DNA from: Perkinsus olseni
Taxonomy: Eukaryota; Perkinsozoa; Perkinsida
DNA: 64,000 bases
Assembly: GCA_013115125.1 (NCBI GenBank)
Contig: JABANN010000115.1
Span: 1 to 64,000, forward strand
Direction of reading: 5' to 3'
Within the stretch, counting starts at the first letter, position 1. Each line of letters begins with the position of its first letter. The notes beneath the pieces are model-generated. The model did not search any database, was not told the DNA's origin, and worked only from the letters and a program-made list of their open reading frames with translations. Below are positions 1 to 12,194 of this stretch, piece by piece. The position numbers and the translations under genes were made by a program.

Positions 1-1453
1 AGTTCCGTACTCGTCCAGGTGACAGTGCACGAGTCGAAAAACCGGATATGCTAAGAATTTGTGGAGGGGTGTAGTTTGCAGTAAGCGAGCTAGTTTAGCC
101 CATCTTCGAGTCAGCTTCGAGATACTAATTCCCGATCCTATTCGTCTTTTTGAAATCTGTTACCTCCTGTGGGTGCACACCATTTTGTTTTTGCCTCTAC
201 AGCTGGTCGAAAGTACCGGGCGCTAGTGGTAGATGTGATAGACGACATCTGCAACGTGCGGGTAATTCGAATCCTTCGAAGCTGTAACCATGCAGTGCAC
301 TCCTTGTACCATGTCATGGCCGACTTTGCCAGTGCACATAGAGTTCCCGTCCGTAGAAGAACTTCTTTTAACGTCGCCCGAGCTGATCGCCCTCTGGGGC
401 GACCTGGATACTGCATCAAGCTGCCCAGAGAACTTATGGACGCCCGAACCATGCCGTAGCCCCAAGGGCCTAGTAGTCGCTGAACCTGACTGTTTCATTG
501 ATGAAGGTGAGAGCTACCGAGGAGGCTACTGCTCGAAGGGTATAGTCGATGATTGCTCTCCGCGCTGACTCACGCGGGCTCCATTGGCTAATGGCCAATG
601 GCTTTTACCCCAGCACCACTCCCACCGAGCTGACTGTCCTTCAGGGTTGAAATTCTCAGCCCTCTCTCACAACTCAGGTCATCTTCCCTCGAGTCACGAT
701 ATGAAGTCTTGCACAACCTTCGTCGAGTCCACTGGCAAAACCACGTACAAGTCCGAGGCTTCCAAGCTCGAAGGGAACACGTATAGAGATGTTGACGCTA
801 GCATGAAGTCGAACATAAGACCTCAAGGAGGGTATCGTCGACCACGCTATTGTCGTAGCTTCACCTCGGAAGCAGGACGCATTCGGGCAAATCAGACTTA
901 TGGTATCACCATCTGCCACATTGGGACGGCAGTTGACGGGTTTTTCTTTCATTCAGGCTCTCTGTCAGCTGTTGCTGTCCCTGTCGACACCGCTCCGGAG
1001 CGGACTCGGTCAATCTGTCAACTTGCGATTTCGGAGAGGACGACGCATCGCTCAGCTTTGCTCGAGAGGCGAAGAGCTCAACGGAAAGCATCCAAGACGG
1101 CGATGTCACATGACGAATCGACCGACTGGGAAAGACTAAGCCAGTTTTCCGTCCGCGAAAGAGTGTCCAGTGGTGGCTGACACGCCCAGTCCCTCCGACT
1201 TCGTTGGAATCACGAGTTTGCTGCATTTTCATCCACGGGGACAGTGCTTTGAGTGATCACAACGGAACCTGCAGTCTCGGGGACACAGCTATCATGGCTT
1301 TGACGCAGAGCATCTTAGCTGTCCCGTCCCGGCTAATCTTTCGCCTTGTATCATCAGGCTGGGTTTCAGAGTATATAGGCCTTGAATAGTTCTTCTTGGG
1401 GTTTCTCGAACAGTTGTCATTGGGTTGCCGTCAGTTCCTTTTTATTCAGTACA
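1..1453. other. No gene recognised
   Basis: Several open frames overlap here on both strands, but none shows a recognisable domain, a signal peptide or splice-joined continuity. A sequence resembling a TATA box (gtatata) lies near 1371, about 80 bases upstream of the peptidase start, and could be part of its promoter. The left edge may hold the end of a gene lying outside the window. Confidence 0.5.
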
Positions 1454-3255
1454 ATGTTGTCGCTATCGCTTGCCCTGCTAGCATGCAGCAGCTTCACGTC
1501 GGCTGTGGAAGTCGCCTCTCAGAGCGGACCTCGGCAGCACTTCGCCACCGATGGCCAATGCACAGCAACAGCGGTTGATTGTGCAGCCACGGCCGATGGT
1601 GGCTGCATCGCTGCTAGTACGGCCGATGGCGGGCCGTTGGACTTCAGGGTGGTGTACGTGCCCCCTAAGACTTATGGCCCCGGTCAGAAGCGAGCCGTCT
1701 ACATCAACGAGATCCCTGGTGCCTTCGCCCTCGCTTACCCGAGAATTGTCGACTCCTCGAGAGCTCCTAGTTACGCTCCTGTTGGCGACCAAAAGCCCAG
1801 TGTCGCTACTGGCTACGTTGAGATGCCTGAAGGTACCACCTATGGGTACTGGGATTCTTCCTACGGTATCATGAACGGAGCCGGCGTCTCTATGGGAGAG
1901 AGTACTTGCAGCGCTCGTATGGAGTCTGTCCCTCGTGGTGACGGTCCCGACGGCAAAGGTGCGGTGTTCTGGATCGGCGAGTTGTCTGATATTGGGCTCG
2001 AGCTCTGTGATACCGCAAGGTGTGCCGTTCGGGGCGATCGACGATGGGCGATTATGCTGAGAAATACGGCTACTATGGTTCCGGTGAGGCACTTGTAGTT
2101 GCCGATGGAGAGGAGGTGTGGGTATTCCACGTCACTCCTGACGATACTGCCGAGAGTGCTGTCTGGGCAGCTCAGAGGGTTCCTAAGGGTCATGCTACCA
2201 TCGTCCCGAACACCTTCATCATCCGTGAGATCGATCCTGCAGATGGCGATAACTTCTTGTATTCGACTAATATGTATGACATCGCTCTGAGGTATGGCTG
2301 GTGGGATGGTTCTGGACTACTTGACTTCGCCTATGCTTTCGGTGCCGGCGAACAGGGCCACCCTTACGTCTCTGGCCGACGGATCTGGAGAGGCCTGTCG
2401 CTCTTCGCTCCATCTCTTAACTTGGACCCTACTCTCGGTGTTGAATGGGAGCATCCGACTTATCCGTTCTCGGTGAAACCCGATGAGCCCATCACCATCG
2501 ACTTCATGCGACGCTTGTATCGAGACCACATGGAAGGTACTCCTTATGACTTGACCGACCACGTCGTAGCCGGCGGCCCCTTCAAGACGCCGGTGAGATA
2601 TCCTGGTGGCAGAGCCGAAGAGACCTTCCAACACGGTGCTTGGGAGAGGGCCATCTCTGAGGAGCACTCTTACTACGGCTTCATCGCTGTTACATATAAG
2701 AACAAGTACAACGTGGTTTACTTCGCCCCGTCGTGTCCCCACGGCAGCCTTTTCGTGCCGATAATTGTGAAGCCGAACCAGACCGTTAAGTCCATCCCTT
2801 CTCTTGAATATGCTTGGCAAGGTGCGGTGAACGACAGCTCTCTATGGTGGGCTGCTGAGACTGTTGCTAACGTGATGGACTTGAAGTATATGTATATGAT
2901 TAACGACGTCAGGAAGGCCCAGTTCGAAATTGAGCACAAGATCGATGAAATGATGGCTACCGAATCTCCTGACGATATCGAGAAGAAGATGGCCGACTAC
3001 GACGACAGCATCCAACGTGAATGGATGAATATGCATTACACGTTACTGGGCCAATATCAAAATGGTTACACTAATTGGGGCTACTCAAAGGCTGGCTATG
3101 GGCCGTCTACTGAGTGGTTGCAGGCCGCTGGTTTCCAGGACTTCGAGGCCACACCCGAGCAGTTCGCTGCTTTGAGGAAGAGGTTCGAGGAGACTCAGAA
3201 GCAAGCTGACTCTATCCGTAACGCTGCTCTGGCAAGCGCTAAGGAGGAACTATGA
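1454..3255 (+). CDS. Secreted C69-family dipeptidase, frameshifted
   Basis: Dipeptidase of the C69 (PepD/secernin-like) family, probably secreted. The ATG at 1454 opens a hydrophobic leader (MLSLSLALLACSSFTSA). Cys36-Thr37 follows (QCTATAVDC), the place where C69 enzymes carry the N-terminal nucleophile Cys exposed after processing. Further family landmarks are DFRVVYVPPKTY, YGIMNGAGVSMGEST, EKYGYYGSGEAL, and the EVWVFHVTPD to WAAQRVPKGHA stretch. The reading frame changes near 2020-2050: the first frame runs to about TARCAVR and the protein resumes one frame over at TMGDYAEKYGYYG. One base appears to be missing in that stretch, and no intron fits. The C-terminus has a charged helical region and ends at the TGA at 3253. 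The frameshift could be a real mutation, a recoding site or a sequencing error. The family call is strong; how the gene is expressed is open. Confidence 0.85.
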
Positions 3256-3885
3256 TTTTAACCTCTTTGCTACTCTGATCTAAGCTATTCAGTGGACTCT
3301 CTCTCGCTCGAGCGGAGGAGTTCCTATTGGCGTCGATTAGGCGCATTTCTGACTTACACAGTACGCAGCGCTTAGCGTTATGCTCCCCGTTGGGAATAAT
3401 TGGGTCGTTGTGTTAGTAACTCATCGCATGCCCGGGAGCTTGGAGAACTCCCAACTCGGAAAACCGTCTTAGAAAGGACACTGGTCCTGATGTGTTCACT
3501 ATCTTACTCGAAAACCGTCTTAAAAAAGAGAGGGGGCGATGAGCCTGATGAGTTCACTACCCCACTCGAAAAACCGTCTTACAAAAGAGAGGGGGCAATG
3601 GGCCTGATGAGTTCACTATTCTACTTGGGCCGCTACCATGAACATTCGTCTTGCAAACGACACAGAGCGGTGACACAACAGCCACTTCCTCGGCACTACA
3701 ACGCAAGAGCGCACCATCTCAAATGACTTCCACCGCTTTCACGTCGATGTAAATAGTATCAGCTCGAAGTGCTCAGAAAGCTGGTATCATTCACAATAGC
3801 AAAATCTTCCAGGTATCATTATTTTCATGGGCTCGCGCCTCAAGATGTTCAATAATGACGGCAACCACTAAGACCGCCTTCTTCA
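3256..3885. other. Intergenic spacer with tandem repeat
   Basis: This gap lies between the converging peptidase and COX2A genes. Apart from the tandem repeat annotated separately at 3454-3622, I see no gene here. An open frame at 3400-3726 spans the repeat units and looks like a by-product of them. Confidence 0.6.
3454..3622. repeat. Three tandem units of 52-58 bp
   Basis: Units start at about 3454, 3506 and 3564. Each opens with actcg(g)aaaa(a)ccgtctta, continues into a purine-rich stretch (gagaggggg in units 2 and 3), and ends with cctgatg(a/t)gttcacta. Units 2 and 3 are nearly identical; unit 1 is more diverged. Confidence 0.85.
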
Positions 3886-4866
3886 TCACTCATCGTCATC
3901 GTCCTCGTCATCTTCGTCTTCATCCTCATCCTCGTCTGTCGGCGATTCCACTTCGTACACCCAGTACCTTATTACATGGACTAAGGCGAGAGTCATAGCG
4001 CTTCATCGGAATCTACTTACCATTGCCTGCCAGTCACTTTGACAGTCATTGTGGTATAGATAACCTCTTCCTGTGCGAAGTTGATGGTGTACACCGGAAT
4101 GCAAACACCAAAGACAATGATGGTAGGCAGGTAAAAGAACAAGAACTCAACCTTCATAACAAGGTTGTAGTTGCCTGAACATCGAAACTCCCGTCAGCGG
4201 AAAACTGGGCGGCGGCTCACCCCAGACGTTCAGCTTGACCCTCGGGTAGAACGGAATATCTTCCTGTTTAGGACCATAAGTATACCTGCGGTACCACGAA
4301 GATCAACACCATCATAGGAAGGTCGCCACAACGTACTCCATGCTCGGGAGCTCGTAGCCCTTAATCCAAGTCTGGCCCCTCTCATGAACCGTATTGGGGC
4401 CTTTGACGTATACCTGGCCCTTGCTGTCAATCGGAGGATGATAATGATAACCCAGGGCATCGGCTGAGGAATTCACACCCCAGTCAACCTCCCATTTTCG
4501 AGCCATACTTACCCTCTTTGACGGTGTATCTTTTGCTGCGGATACCGTCATCGTTAAGATGCTCCCTAAAAAGGTATTATCGGTCTAGGAAGAGAGCAAC
4601 AACGCCGGGTTACCTTCCAATGGTCTTGGACTCCTGACGATAATCGCCTTCACTCTGAGGGCAACGCCCATGGGTGTGCTGTCCGGGCTTCAGACGATCC
4701 TTGAAATCATCGTAGTAGCTCTTGAATCGCTGCGCCGTCAAGTTGTAAGCAGGAGCGGCCGAGAACCTTGTCAAAAGAAATCCTTAGGTCGACTCGAAAG
4801 ATGCCAAAGAACGGGCGAAAGATACGATCCTTACCTCTTCAACGCCCCGGCCCGTGAAAGTAGCAT
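3886..4866 (-). CDS. COX2A: Nuclear COX2A, N-terminal half of cytochrome c oxidase subunit 2
   Basis: Seven exons join into 221 codons with consistent phases: 4835-4866, 4614-4766, 4513-4565, 4337-4463, 4221-4285, 4021-4174, 3886-3967. The protein starts MLLSRAGALKRFSAAP, a good mitochondrial presequence. Near the end it has a membrane segment (VEFLFFYLPTIIVFGVCIPV) and then the COX2 motif TVKVTGRQWYWVYEVES, followed by an acidic tail of about 20 Asp/Glu and a stop. The copper-binding half (COX2B) is absent and presumably encoded elsewhere. This split, nuclear arrangement is known from alveolates and chlorophycean algae. Only the segment matching TM2 is obviously hydrophobic; a clear TM1 is missing. 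The product would sit in complex IV of the inner mitochondrial membrane. Confidence 0.9.
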
Positions 4867-5045
4867 AAGTTAGGTATAGTATAAATGCTACTGAAAAGGG
4901 AGCGAACGCTGTTTGGGAAGTCCTTCCGATAGGGGTTGAACGCCACCAGGCCATTTCATAACGGGGCATCTTCACGCGCACACTCGAAGAGCTCACGAGA
5001 ATCAGACGCCCATCTTGCGACCTCATATTATCTTGCGTTTCCTCA

Positions 5046-6050
5046 ATGGATCTGCGAACTCTTGAAGCGAGAGCGCTTGCTGCTCTCGAGATGGTGTGGA
5101 GGAATTCCCCAATTTCCGATGACGAAACTCTCAACGCAAGCGACTGTTGGCAATGTAGGGACGTCTTTTTTGTCTATCTCGCGGCCCTGATGATGAGCAG
5201 CCTCATCCACCGACTTTTTTCTCCTCCCAAGACTCAGTGCGAGGCCAAGGCCGAGCCCGAGGCGACGAAGGCTGGGGTCAAGGACTACTCCGAGTCTGAT
5301 ATGGGCTATGATGCTGATACTTGGTAGGGCGTACAACCGCCTCAAAGTCGGTAACAGATCCGCAGGTACCGTGTGTACGAGGCTGTTCCTAAGTCCGAAG
5401 CCGAGAAGAACTACGAGATCGTCAAAGAGTGTGGTCTTGGCGAGGTAGTCTTATCTAGTTTGTGATGGTATAAGTGGCGAGGATGGCGAGGTGTCCCCTT
5501 CAGATTTGGGGTGGCCCGGAGCCGCCAGCACCAGCCCCGCCGAAGCCCCAGCCACACACGTTTGGTTCGGACTGGGAGAGGGAAGTTGGCAAACACTACG
5601 GTAGGTCGAGGGTTGTGGACGGCTGAGGAGCACTTAGGGCTTAGGTCTTGTCCCGAGCGAGGCTGAGCCTCGAACGTCAAGCGAGATCCGGGAGGCTACG
5701 GCGGACTACGCTAAGAGAGTCCATCAGTCGGATCCTGATGATGCGTGCAAGTAAGCGGTCGACTGAGAGGTTGGGAGTGATGAGGCTCGTTAATGAGAGG
5801 TACTTGGCGATAGAGGAGTATCGCTGCCTGTTGACAGCCCAGGCTGAGATCGAGACCGAGGAGGCAGCAACCAAATGCTTCAAGTGGAATGATGGTAGGG
5901 TAGTGCTGAGTTGATGGGTGCGTGATGATGATCCTTCTTCTAGAATGGCGTCGTTGTCAATGGGACCAGTATAAGTTCAATGAAGGTCTCACTTATATTG
6001 AAGGGCCACAGATCAGGAAGGCGTATCGTTTCGCCCCGAACTACAAGTAG
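5046..6050 (+). CDS. Hypothetical protein, possibly mitochondrial
   Basis: Six exons join cleanly to 258 aa: 5046-5323, 5366-5444, 5504-5600, 5645-5750, 5785-5894, 5944-6050. I do not recognise the family. The N-terminus has a Cys pair (SDCWQCRDVFF) and a hydrophobic stretch (VYLAALMMSSLIHRLF). The middle is Pro-rich (PEPPAPAPPKPQPH) and the C-terminus is aromatic and basic (YIEGPQIRKAYRFAPNYK) after KCFKWNDEWRRCQWDQY. The paired Cys loosely recall twin-Cys proteins of complex IV assembly such as COA6, but spacing does not allow a firm call. Its 5' end lies 180 bp from the divergent COX2A start, so the two may share a promoter region. Confidence 0.7.
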
Positions 6051-6725
6051 GACATCATCAACATTCAAGAGACACTCTAACGCCAGTCCAATGGCCATTA
6101 CTCTGTCATCGTAGGTACGCGTAATAACAGGAATCGCTATTGTCGCTTGGACAGGAGGATGTGCTGGAAGTGCTTTGGACTATCGTTTCTTCGTGGCCGA
6201 GAGATGTTGGTTGAGTTGTGAAGTTGTCAAGTACCGTCGAGGCAGCGCCGCTTTACAGTATGATGTTCGAGACGGCCAGCCGTGCGCATGATCTCCGACC
6301 GAGAGATTCCGGCCAACAACAACAACAGGGATCTAACCAGCGGAGACAGGGGCAACGAGGCGGGTCGTCTAAAACCAGTAACAGTAGCAGAGGTAGTAGA
6401 TACTGGATATCCAGTTATCAATTGAACGTAGCTTGCCAAATCATACAAGCCTTTGCTTCGCCTACCGTGAGAGCATCCCGATGGTCCTGTTAGCTCTTGA
6501 TGGGGAGCAGGGGTGGGATGCCATCAGTAGGACCGTGATTGCACCTAAGTCCTGCTGAACTGCCGCTCCCTCTGTGACGTTCTGCTCCAATGGATATACC
6601 CCCTGGAGCAGCGTTGATGGAGGCTCTCACAGAGGGCACACTTTTGTTAACCAAACGTAGTTAGTTAGCTGGGATTGAGCTGGGGGGATTCGACTCGCGG
6701 CGTTACGTCTTCTCTTGCAGGATCG

Positions 6726-9488
6726 ATGGGCGTGAGTGATAGGAGAAACTGGGAGGAGCACGAGGACGGCATCATCAGGTGGGCTCTTCGAGATCGACTC
6801 GGAGCTCTCCAGTAAATGGCCTGTCTTCAGGGACATGGTCCAGAACAGCGGAACTCGCAACTGGACGTTGATTGCTGATGCCTTGGCGCAATTCAACGCG
6901 GCCGCCGGAGGCTGCTACGCTGCCAGGACGGCTAAGCAGTGCCGGGAACGCTGGCACAATCATTTGGATCCCCAAGTGGGCCACTCTGAGCGCTCTAGCT
7001 TGGCCACGAGACCGGCGGCTAGGTTAATAAGAGGCCGTGGACGAGCGAGGAGCACAGGATAATATTCGAGGCTCATAGGCGTTTCGGCAACCGTTGGGCT
7101 GAGATAGCGAAGTTGCTGCCCGGAAGGACCGACAATGCCATCAAAAATCTGTGGTGAGGCCAGTGAAGCAGGAAGAGGGGGCCATGTTGCATCCAGCGCT
7201 ATACTACTCATTTCTGATTATTCACACCTACCCGGGTATCACTCCGTGGCCCGTGACGGTTCCGACGCCAGGTACTCCACTGTTCGCAGGAATTCTCGCA
7301 AGATCTCGCGGGAGGTCGCCACCACTGAAGAAAGTGATGGTACTGTGAGAGGAGAGAGAAAGAGAAGTGGTGAGAGCTGCCAGCTCCAGGCGTCTCGAGT
7401 CGTTACCATCAGCTCGGCGACGCGGTGGCGGTCGTCGTGATGATCCGCCTCCTTCCAGCAACGCCATTGGCGTGCACGAGGACATCACTCTAGCTGGTCA
7501 AAGTAGAAGCGACTGGATTCGTTCGAGTTTTACCTCGGAATTGTGCTGCTGTAGATATGGACATGTCCCTATTCTTCAACTGGGCCTCAGCGACGACTGC
7601 TGACTTGTCCTCGTATGCTTCCCAACCTGCCGAGACCAGTATCAGCAGTGCGGAGCAATATGGTAGGGATGTTGTTCGCTGGGACCTGACACTGGGCGTA
7701 CCGCTCTCTGTTTTTTACAGTTTCCTCAGGTATGTCTCCTGCACAGCGTCTATCGTTATTAAGCATATCTGACGGGGCCGAGGAGCCGGAACCAGAAGGA
7801 ACGCCAGAGCTTAGACGGTCCGTTTTCGAGTGTCGTGCTGGCCCTGAGGTATGCAGGAGTGCGCTGGAAGGGTTGGGGAGTACTTCACTCCTGTCGCTCG
7901 GAACTTCCTGCGAAATTGCCTAGTGCGATGTGGCGGCCGTTTCATGCGTGCGACCGTTTCAAGATACGAGTATCTTCGCACATCTTTCCCATTACAAGTT
8001 GTGATGCATGAACTCGGTCTTTGTAGGTGGGGCTCTTTTCGACGGCATCGGAAGGCTCTGCGGGACCTCTCCTGGACCCGGGACTTGGCTGCAAAGTGGA
8101 CGGTGTGGCGTCGTATATCGACAGCATCGACGCCAGGTTCACGCAAGGGTATGGGACTGCTGATTCGCCTGCGTTGCTCTTAATAATGGGTTCCCCCCAG
8201 GCTCGGCGAGAGCGCACTCGCGGCGATGTCCGAGGCCTCAGGGGCAGCATCAGGTCCGTTGTTTGAGCTTGGCATCGGTGAGTTCAACAGAAGTGGGCTC
8301 TTTCTCGTATTCTGCTGCGTCTTATTTTTGCGTCCCTGCAGCGTCCGAAGGCATCGGCCCTCGGAGTGTGCGGAAGAGGCCGACCGAGGTGCCCACTGGT
8401 GTGGAAGAAGAACCGCCTACGAAGCGGTCGAACATTACTGGTATGTGCAGTATTGATCTCCTGCTGTTCTGAAATGACACTGTAATAGACATACTCTATT
8501 TGCATGTATACCATAGTCCTAGCCTCATCATCGTTATTATCATACCATATTTCCCACCACTTGTGGCCTGGGTACCCTTCTGCCCGCCTCAGCCATCCCC
8601 GACGCTGCGGACGACATCGTCCTCTCTGCGTGCGAAGCTCTTTCCCTGGCTGCTGGCATTCCCATGCAGCAACAGATGGATACTGCGACCCAGACTGACT
8701 GGCAGACCGGCCAGATAGGGCATGTACGTTGACGATTTCCGCTCGGGTCGCTGATTGCTCTACTCATCAGGGGTCTCTGCAGCCTGCGACCGGCCATCTG
8801 TGGTTGCCCACGCAGCAGCCGGGTTCGATGATGTATCGCGAGGTTGACATGCTGCTCATGCCGGACGACACTCCAAGTGTTGCTACATGTAGTAGGGCGA
8901 AATTGATGACAACGGCGGTTGCAACCTTGGGAGCCTTCATCCTTTGCAAGGCACGACTCAGGAAGGCTACTCACCATTTTCCACGGAGAGCATGGTCTCA
9001 CAGTTCTCTGCTGCCCTCCTTTCCGACGGACTTGCCGTGAGCAAATCGGACCAAGCGTGAGCAGCGCCTTTCTCGATATGGCTGGTCTCCCACAAGGCGC
9101 CGCCTTGAATAGCCTGCTGCTGCACAGTTTGTTAAGCGAGTACTTGTAGCTCGCTGAGCGGTATTGCCATGAGCAGCACTCGCGGGCCTTCAGGATGGTG
9201 GGGGAGGGACACTGCGGCTATTGGAAAAGTCTTCGCATAGCTTTTAGCTCGACAGAGAGTGCTCGCTCGAATTCTGCTAGCTTCGATGGATATGATACTG
9301 GACATACCCATGATACTAGCATCGCATGGAATGCGACTGCTCCGTTATCACCATGTTCGTTTAGGACGGGAGGCTTCCTCGAGAGTGGCTACCTTGGGCA
9401 CATGCAGTGTGATAATAAAGATAACGTCAATGAGGTCATCCCAGGGGGCGGCGTAGGTGGTCGGCCTTCCGTGGCGGGGATCTATTGA
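6726..9488 (+). CDS. R2R3-type Myb transcription factor
   Basis: Two Myb repeats are clear once introns are removed: exons 6726-6778, 6813-6975, 7023-7153, then from 7272. Repeat one carries [10 protein letters not shown] and [16 protein letters not shown]. Repeat two carries [34 protein letters not shown] and IKNLWYSTVRR. A long low-complexity Ser/Glu-rich region follows on exons 7555-7662, 7730-7848, 8027-8136, 8201-8277, 8342-8440 (with KRPTEVP and TKRSN, NLS-like), 8593-8723, 8771-8888, 8951-9056 and 9248-9488. One small intron near 7315-7372 has two equally good solutions. The acceptor before the ATG (cttctcttgcag) allows an upstream exon at 6218-6393 with a Gln-rich stretch. If the donor at 9057 is not used, the protein ends at 9060. 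Probably a nuclear DNA-binding regulator. Confidence 0.85.
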
Positions 9489-10367
9489 AATTCTGAATCG
9501 GAATGTGAAGCTGCTCGCTCTATGGTGATGAGAATCCTCCCTGAGTGTTTGTGTTAGATATCGGAAGACATCATTTGCTTTCCTTTCTCAGAACGGCAGT
9601 CAGTTCTGCCTAACGCCACTGGCAGGCGGTATCAATTCCTGTATATTTCCGTCGTGAAGCGAAGTGCCGTCCCATCCGGTGCTTCGTCCCGGCCCCCTAT
9701 GGGTTCGCCTTCTCTCGTCGTCCATGGCTCCATGTGTTAGCAGTCTCCTGTGAGTTAAGTATTCTACCATTGATATGCCCTGTTGTCGAAGTGTTTTGTC
9801 TTCGTCATTGTCATCTGTTTTATTGCACATTAGGGCTCTTGGGTAGTCCTGGTAGTCCTAGGAGAGTAGGCGAAGATGTAGATCAATATCCCTGTCATTA
9901 CTATGCTATTGTTAAGTCAGAAATTAGTAGTAATTTGCTTTACGACGAGGGAGGGGGTATACTTTTTCTGCATGCACGGTGAAGTCCGCGGCCCTCGGTC
10001 TGCGTTGCTCATCCAGAAACGCCTTGCGTTATCTCAGTGGCGGGTTGGGTGTCTTCTCCTTGAAGCAAGCGAACTCGTGATTAACGTGATCCTATCAATT
10101 CGAATGTGTGTTGTGTTCTCGGAAGCATCAATTGCTCTTCTTGCCTGATGAGGCCGGAAGCCCGAGACTCGTATTCTTCACAGTGTTTTGTGATAGCCCT
10201 TTTGTGATGGTGATTCGATCGTCATCGAGGCAGGGAGCAGAGATCTCTGTGGGGACGCTTGGTTTTGATCGAGGAAGTCAGCATGCGGCTAGGCAGCAGC
10301 GTTTATGCAATTATCCCCTCCCCAGCACCCACCACGGCATCGCTGGGTACCGTACTGTATTTCCGAG
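9489..10367. other. Intergenic region, no gene seen
   Basis: AT-richer spacer between the Myb and ankyrin genes with only short open frames that do not join across splice sites. It probably holds the Myb 3' UTR and the promoter of the ankyrin gene. Confidence 0.5.
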
Positions 10368-12095
10368 ATGAACAGGCTGAGGAGGAGAGGATCTCTGCAC
10401 TTAAGGCTGAGGATCCTATTGCGTGGCAGGACTGGTAGTACTGTACTTCGGTGATTCACGTCGGGGTATTTACCAAGCCTTCCTAGTAAAGTACGGGAGT
10501 GAGCGGTCTCGAATGACGACGGTGACGAGCTCGTTGGCCACGAGTCGCCTAGTAGTGCAAAGAAGGCCACAAGTCGGCCACTACTGGGCTATCGTCCTAT
10601 GTGTAACTTCGCTATCCTGCTCAGTTACGTAACTTCCCTTGCTCTACGTAAGGCATGCGAAGCGGGGTTAAAGGAGGATGTGAAGGAGATCTTAGCTGCA
10701 GCGCACTCTGGCGATTTCGTAACCACACCACGACTCGGGATGGAACCCTTCTGCTTCTTGTGGTCAGGTCCCGAGTTTGGTTCACTCAGCCTTCCTCGAC
10801 GCGTGCGTGATCAGATTGGACGCTGAGATCGCGAGAATCCTCGTGCGTCACGGCGGGCTCCGAGTCAAAGGCATTCCGGGCAACGAAAATCTGGTAGTGT
10901 CGAAAGGACCGCTAGCGCTGCTGGTGGTCAAATCCCTGGCCGTCATTCTGTCGTTCAGTCGACTATTTGGACTCGAACCAATCGGATGCGTTCTCCCCAG
11001 GTGCATCGAGTATGTGAGCGCGCGACCCCAGAGGATTTTACGAAGGCCAAGCATATGTTACAAACGCTGGTAGTGGACTTATCGATGGACATCAACGCTT
11101 ATTGCACCCTCGAGAAGCGGTAGGCTAGATGGCGATGCTGTGAGCAGACCGGGCCGGCAGCACACCTCTAGACTACGCTTTCGGGAGACCAACCCTCGGC
11201 GCTTCGCGTGATCAGCTCGAAAAGTCGCTCAACTAGTCTTAATTCTCCGCGTTGAAGCCACATGGTGATGAGCTGAGGTCTTTCTTCGTCTGGATCCGCC
11301 CCGCCAGGGGGTTATGCGTCGAATGGTCGTAAAACTTTCCACCTACCCTCTCTTTTCCTCTGCACGTCCGGTACTACAGCTCGTGAAGTAGTTCTCTTCT
11401 TAGTCCCGATATCTTCGGCTATACTGCATTGGCCCTAGCGGCACGGTGGAGGAACCCTCCCTTGGCCTTCGAGCTGCTAGCTCTAGGAGCCGACCCTAAT
11501 AAAGGGCACCGGTAAGGGAGTCGGCCTTACAGCGTGCCTTGACGTAGGGCACCTCCTTCTTTCTACGATTTTCTAATAACTGGATCGCGTTGTAGCCCGC
11601 AATGGTGTTCCTGATGCTCCGCTTCGTCGTTCGATCAGGAGAGGCTGCACCCCTCTGGGCATGCTCCAGGAAGTAGACCCCCGTGGCGAAACTGTAAGGA
11701 ATATCGTGAGATCACGTAGCCTCGCGCTTGGCACCTGAGAGCATGCCACTCTCATCGCGGTTGTAGTCCCCTGAGTAATCGACTCGCCGCGTCAGGACTA
11801 GGAGTCGGTCGTAATCCTGAGAAATCTTCTGGAAGCAAAGGGAGGGAAATTGCAGTCCAGCGTGATTGGTAAAGACACACCAGTCACCGGTAAGGAAGAG
11901 AGAGACTCGGCGGGTAGCCAGTACCGTCGTCCTGTTGGCCACTGTAGGAGGCCTATCTGTCTACAGAAGGACCTCGACACACACGTCGTACCGAGGCTAG
12001 CCGCCATGCTGACACATGTATTGTTCAACTCACCGTCGTATCACATGCTCTTGCGTGAGGGAATGAGTGGGAGATTTGCAGGTCTTGGAGGTTGA
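10368..12095 (+). CDS. Ankyrin-repeat protein
   Basis: Seven exons with compatible phases give 337 aa: 10368-10434, 10504-10718, 10768-10923, 11001-11119, 11404-11511, 11639-11693, 11802-12095. The N-terminus is basic (MNRLRRRGSLHLRLRI) and then acidic (SNDDGDELVGHESPSS). Ankyrin-like units include ALRKACEAGLKEDVKEILAA, FLDACVIRLDAEIARILV, and the best match FGYTALALAA with FELLALGADPNKG, which continues across an intron into RRGCTPLGMLQEVDPRGE. The last exon is less ankyrin-like. Ankyrin repeats bind proteins; no partner or catalytic domain is visible. The stop lies 100 bp from the AMP deaminase start on the same strand. Confidence 0.75.
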
Positions 12096-12194
12096 TGACA
12101 GAATGGGAGCGACCAAGCGGGAGCACAGCAGCTCATGGACAGCTCGGGCGATTTCCTCATTCAGCAGCTCTGCTCCGTTTGCTGAACTTCCACC

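Noticed and set aside
2020-2050. Programmed frameshift as firm explanation for the C69 peptidase
   Set aside because: No classical slippery site or downstream structure is evident; a missing base is at least as likely, so it is only reported as a question.
3454-3622. Hammerhead ribozyme: ctgatgag ... cgaaa in each tandem unit
   Set aside because: The core-like pieces are present, but the stretch between them does not form stem II, and no sequence complementary to the part before ctgatgag is found for stem I.
4784-5134. Minus-strand open frame with MAWWRSTPIGRTSQT and a hydrophobic stretch
   Set aside because: It overlaps COX2A exon 1 in another frame; the COX2A frame gives a mitochondrial presequence and continues in phase through seven exons.
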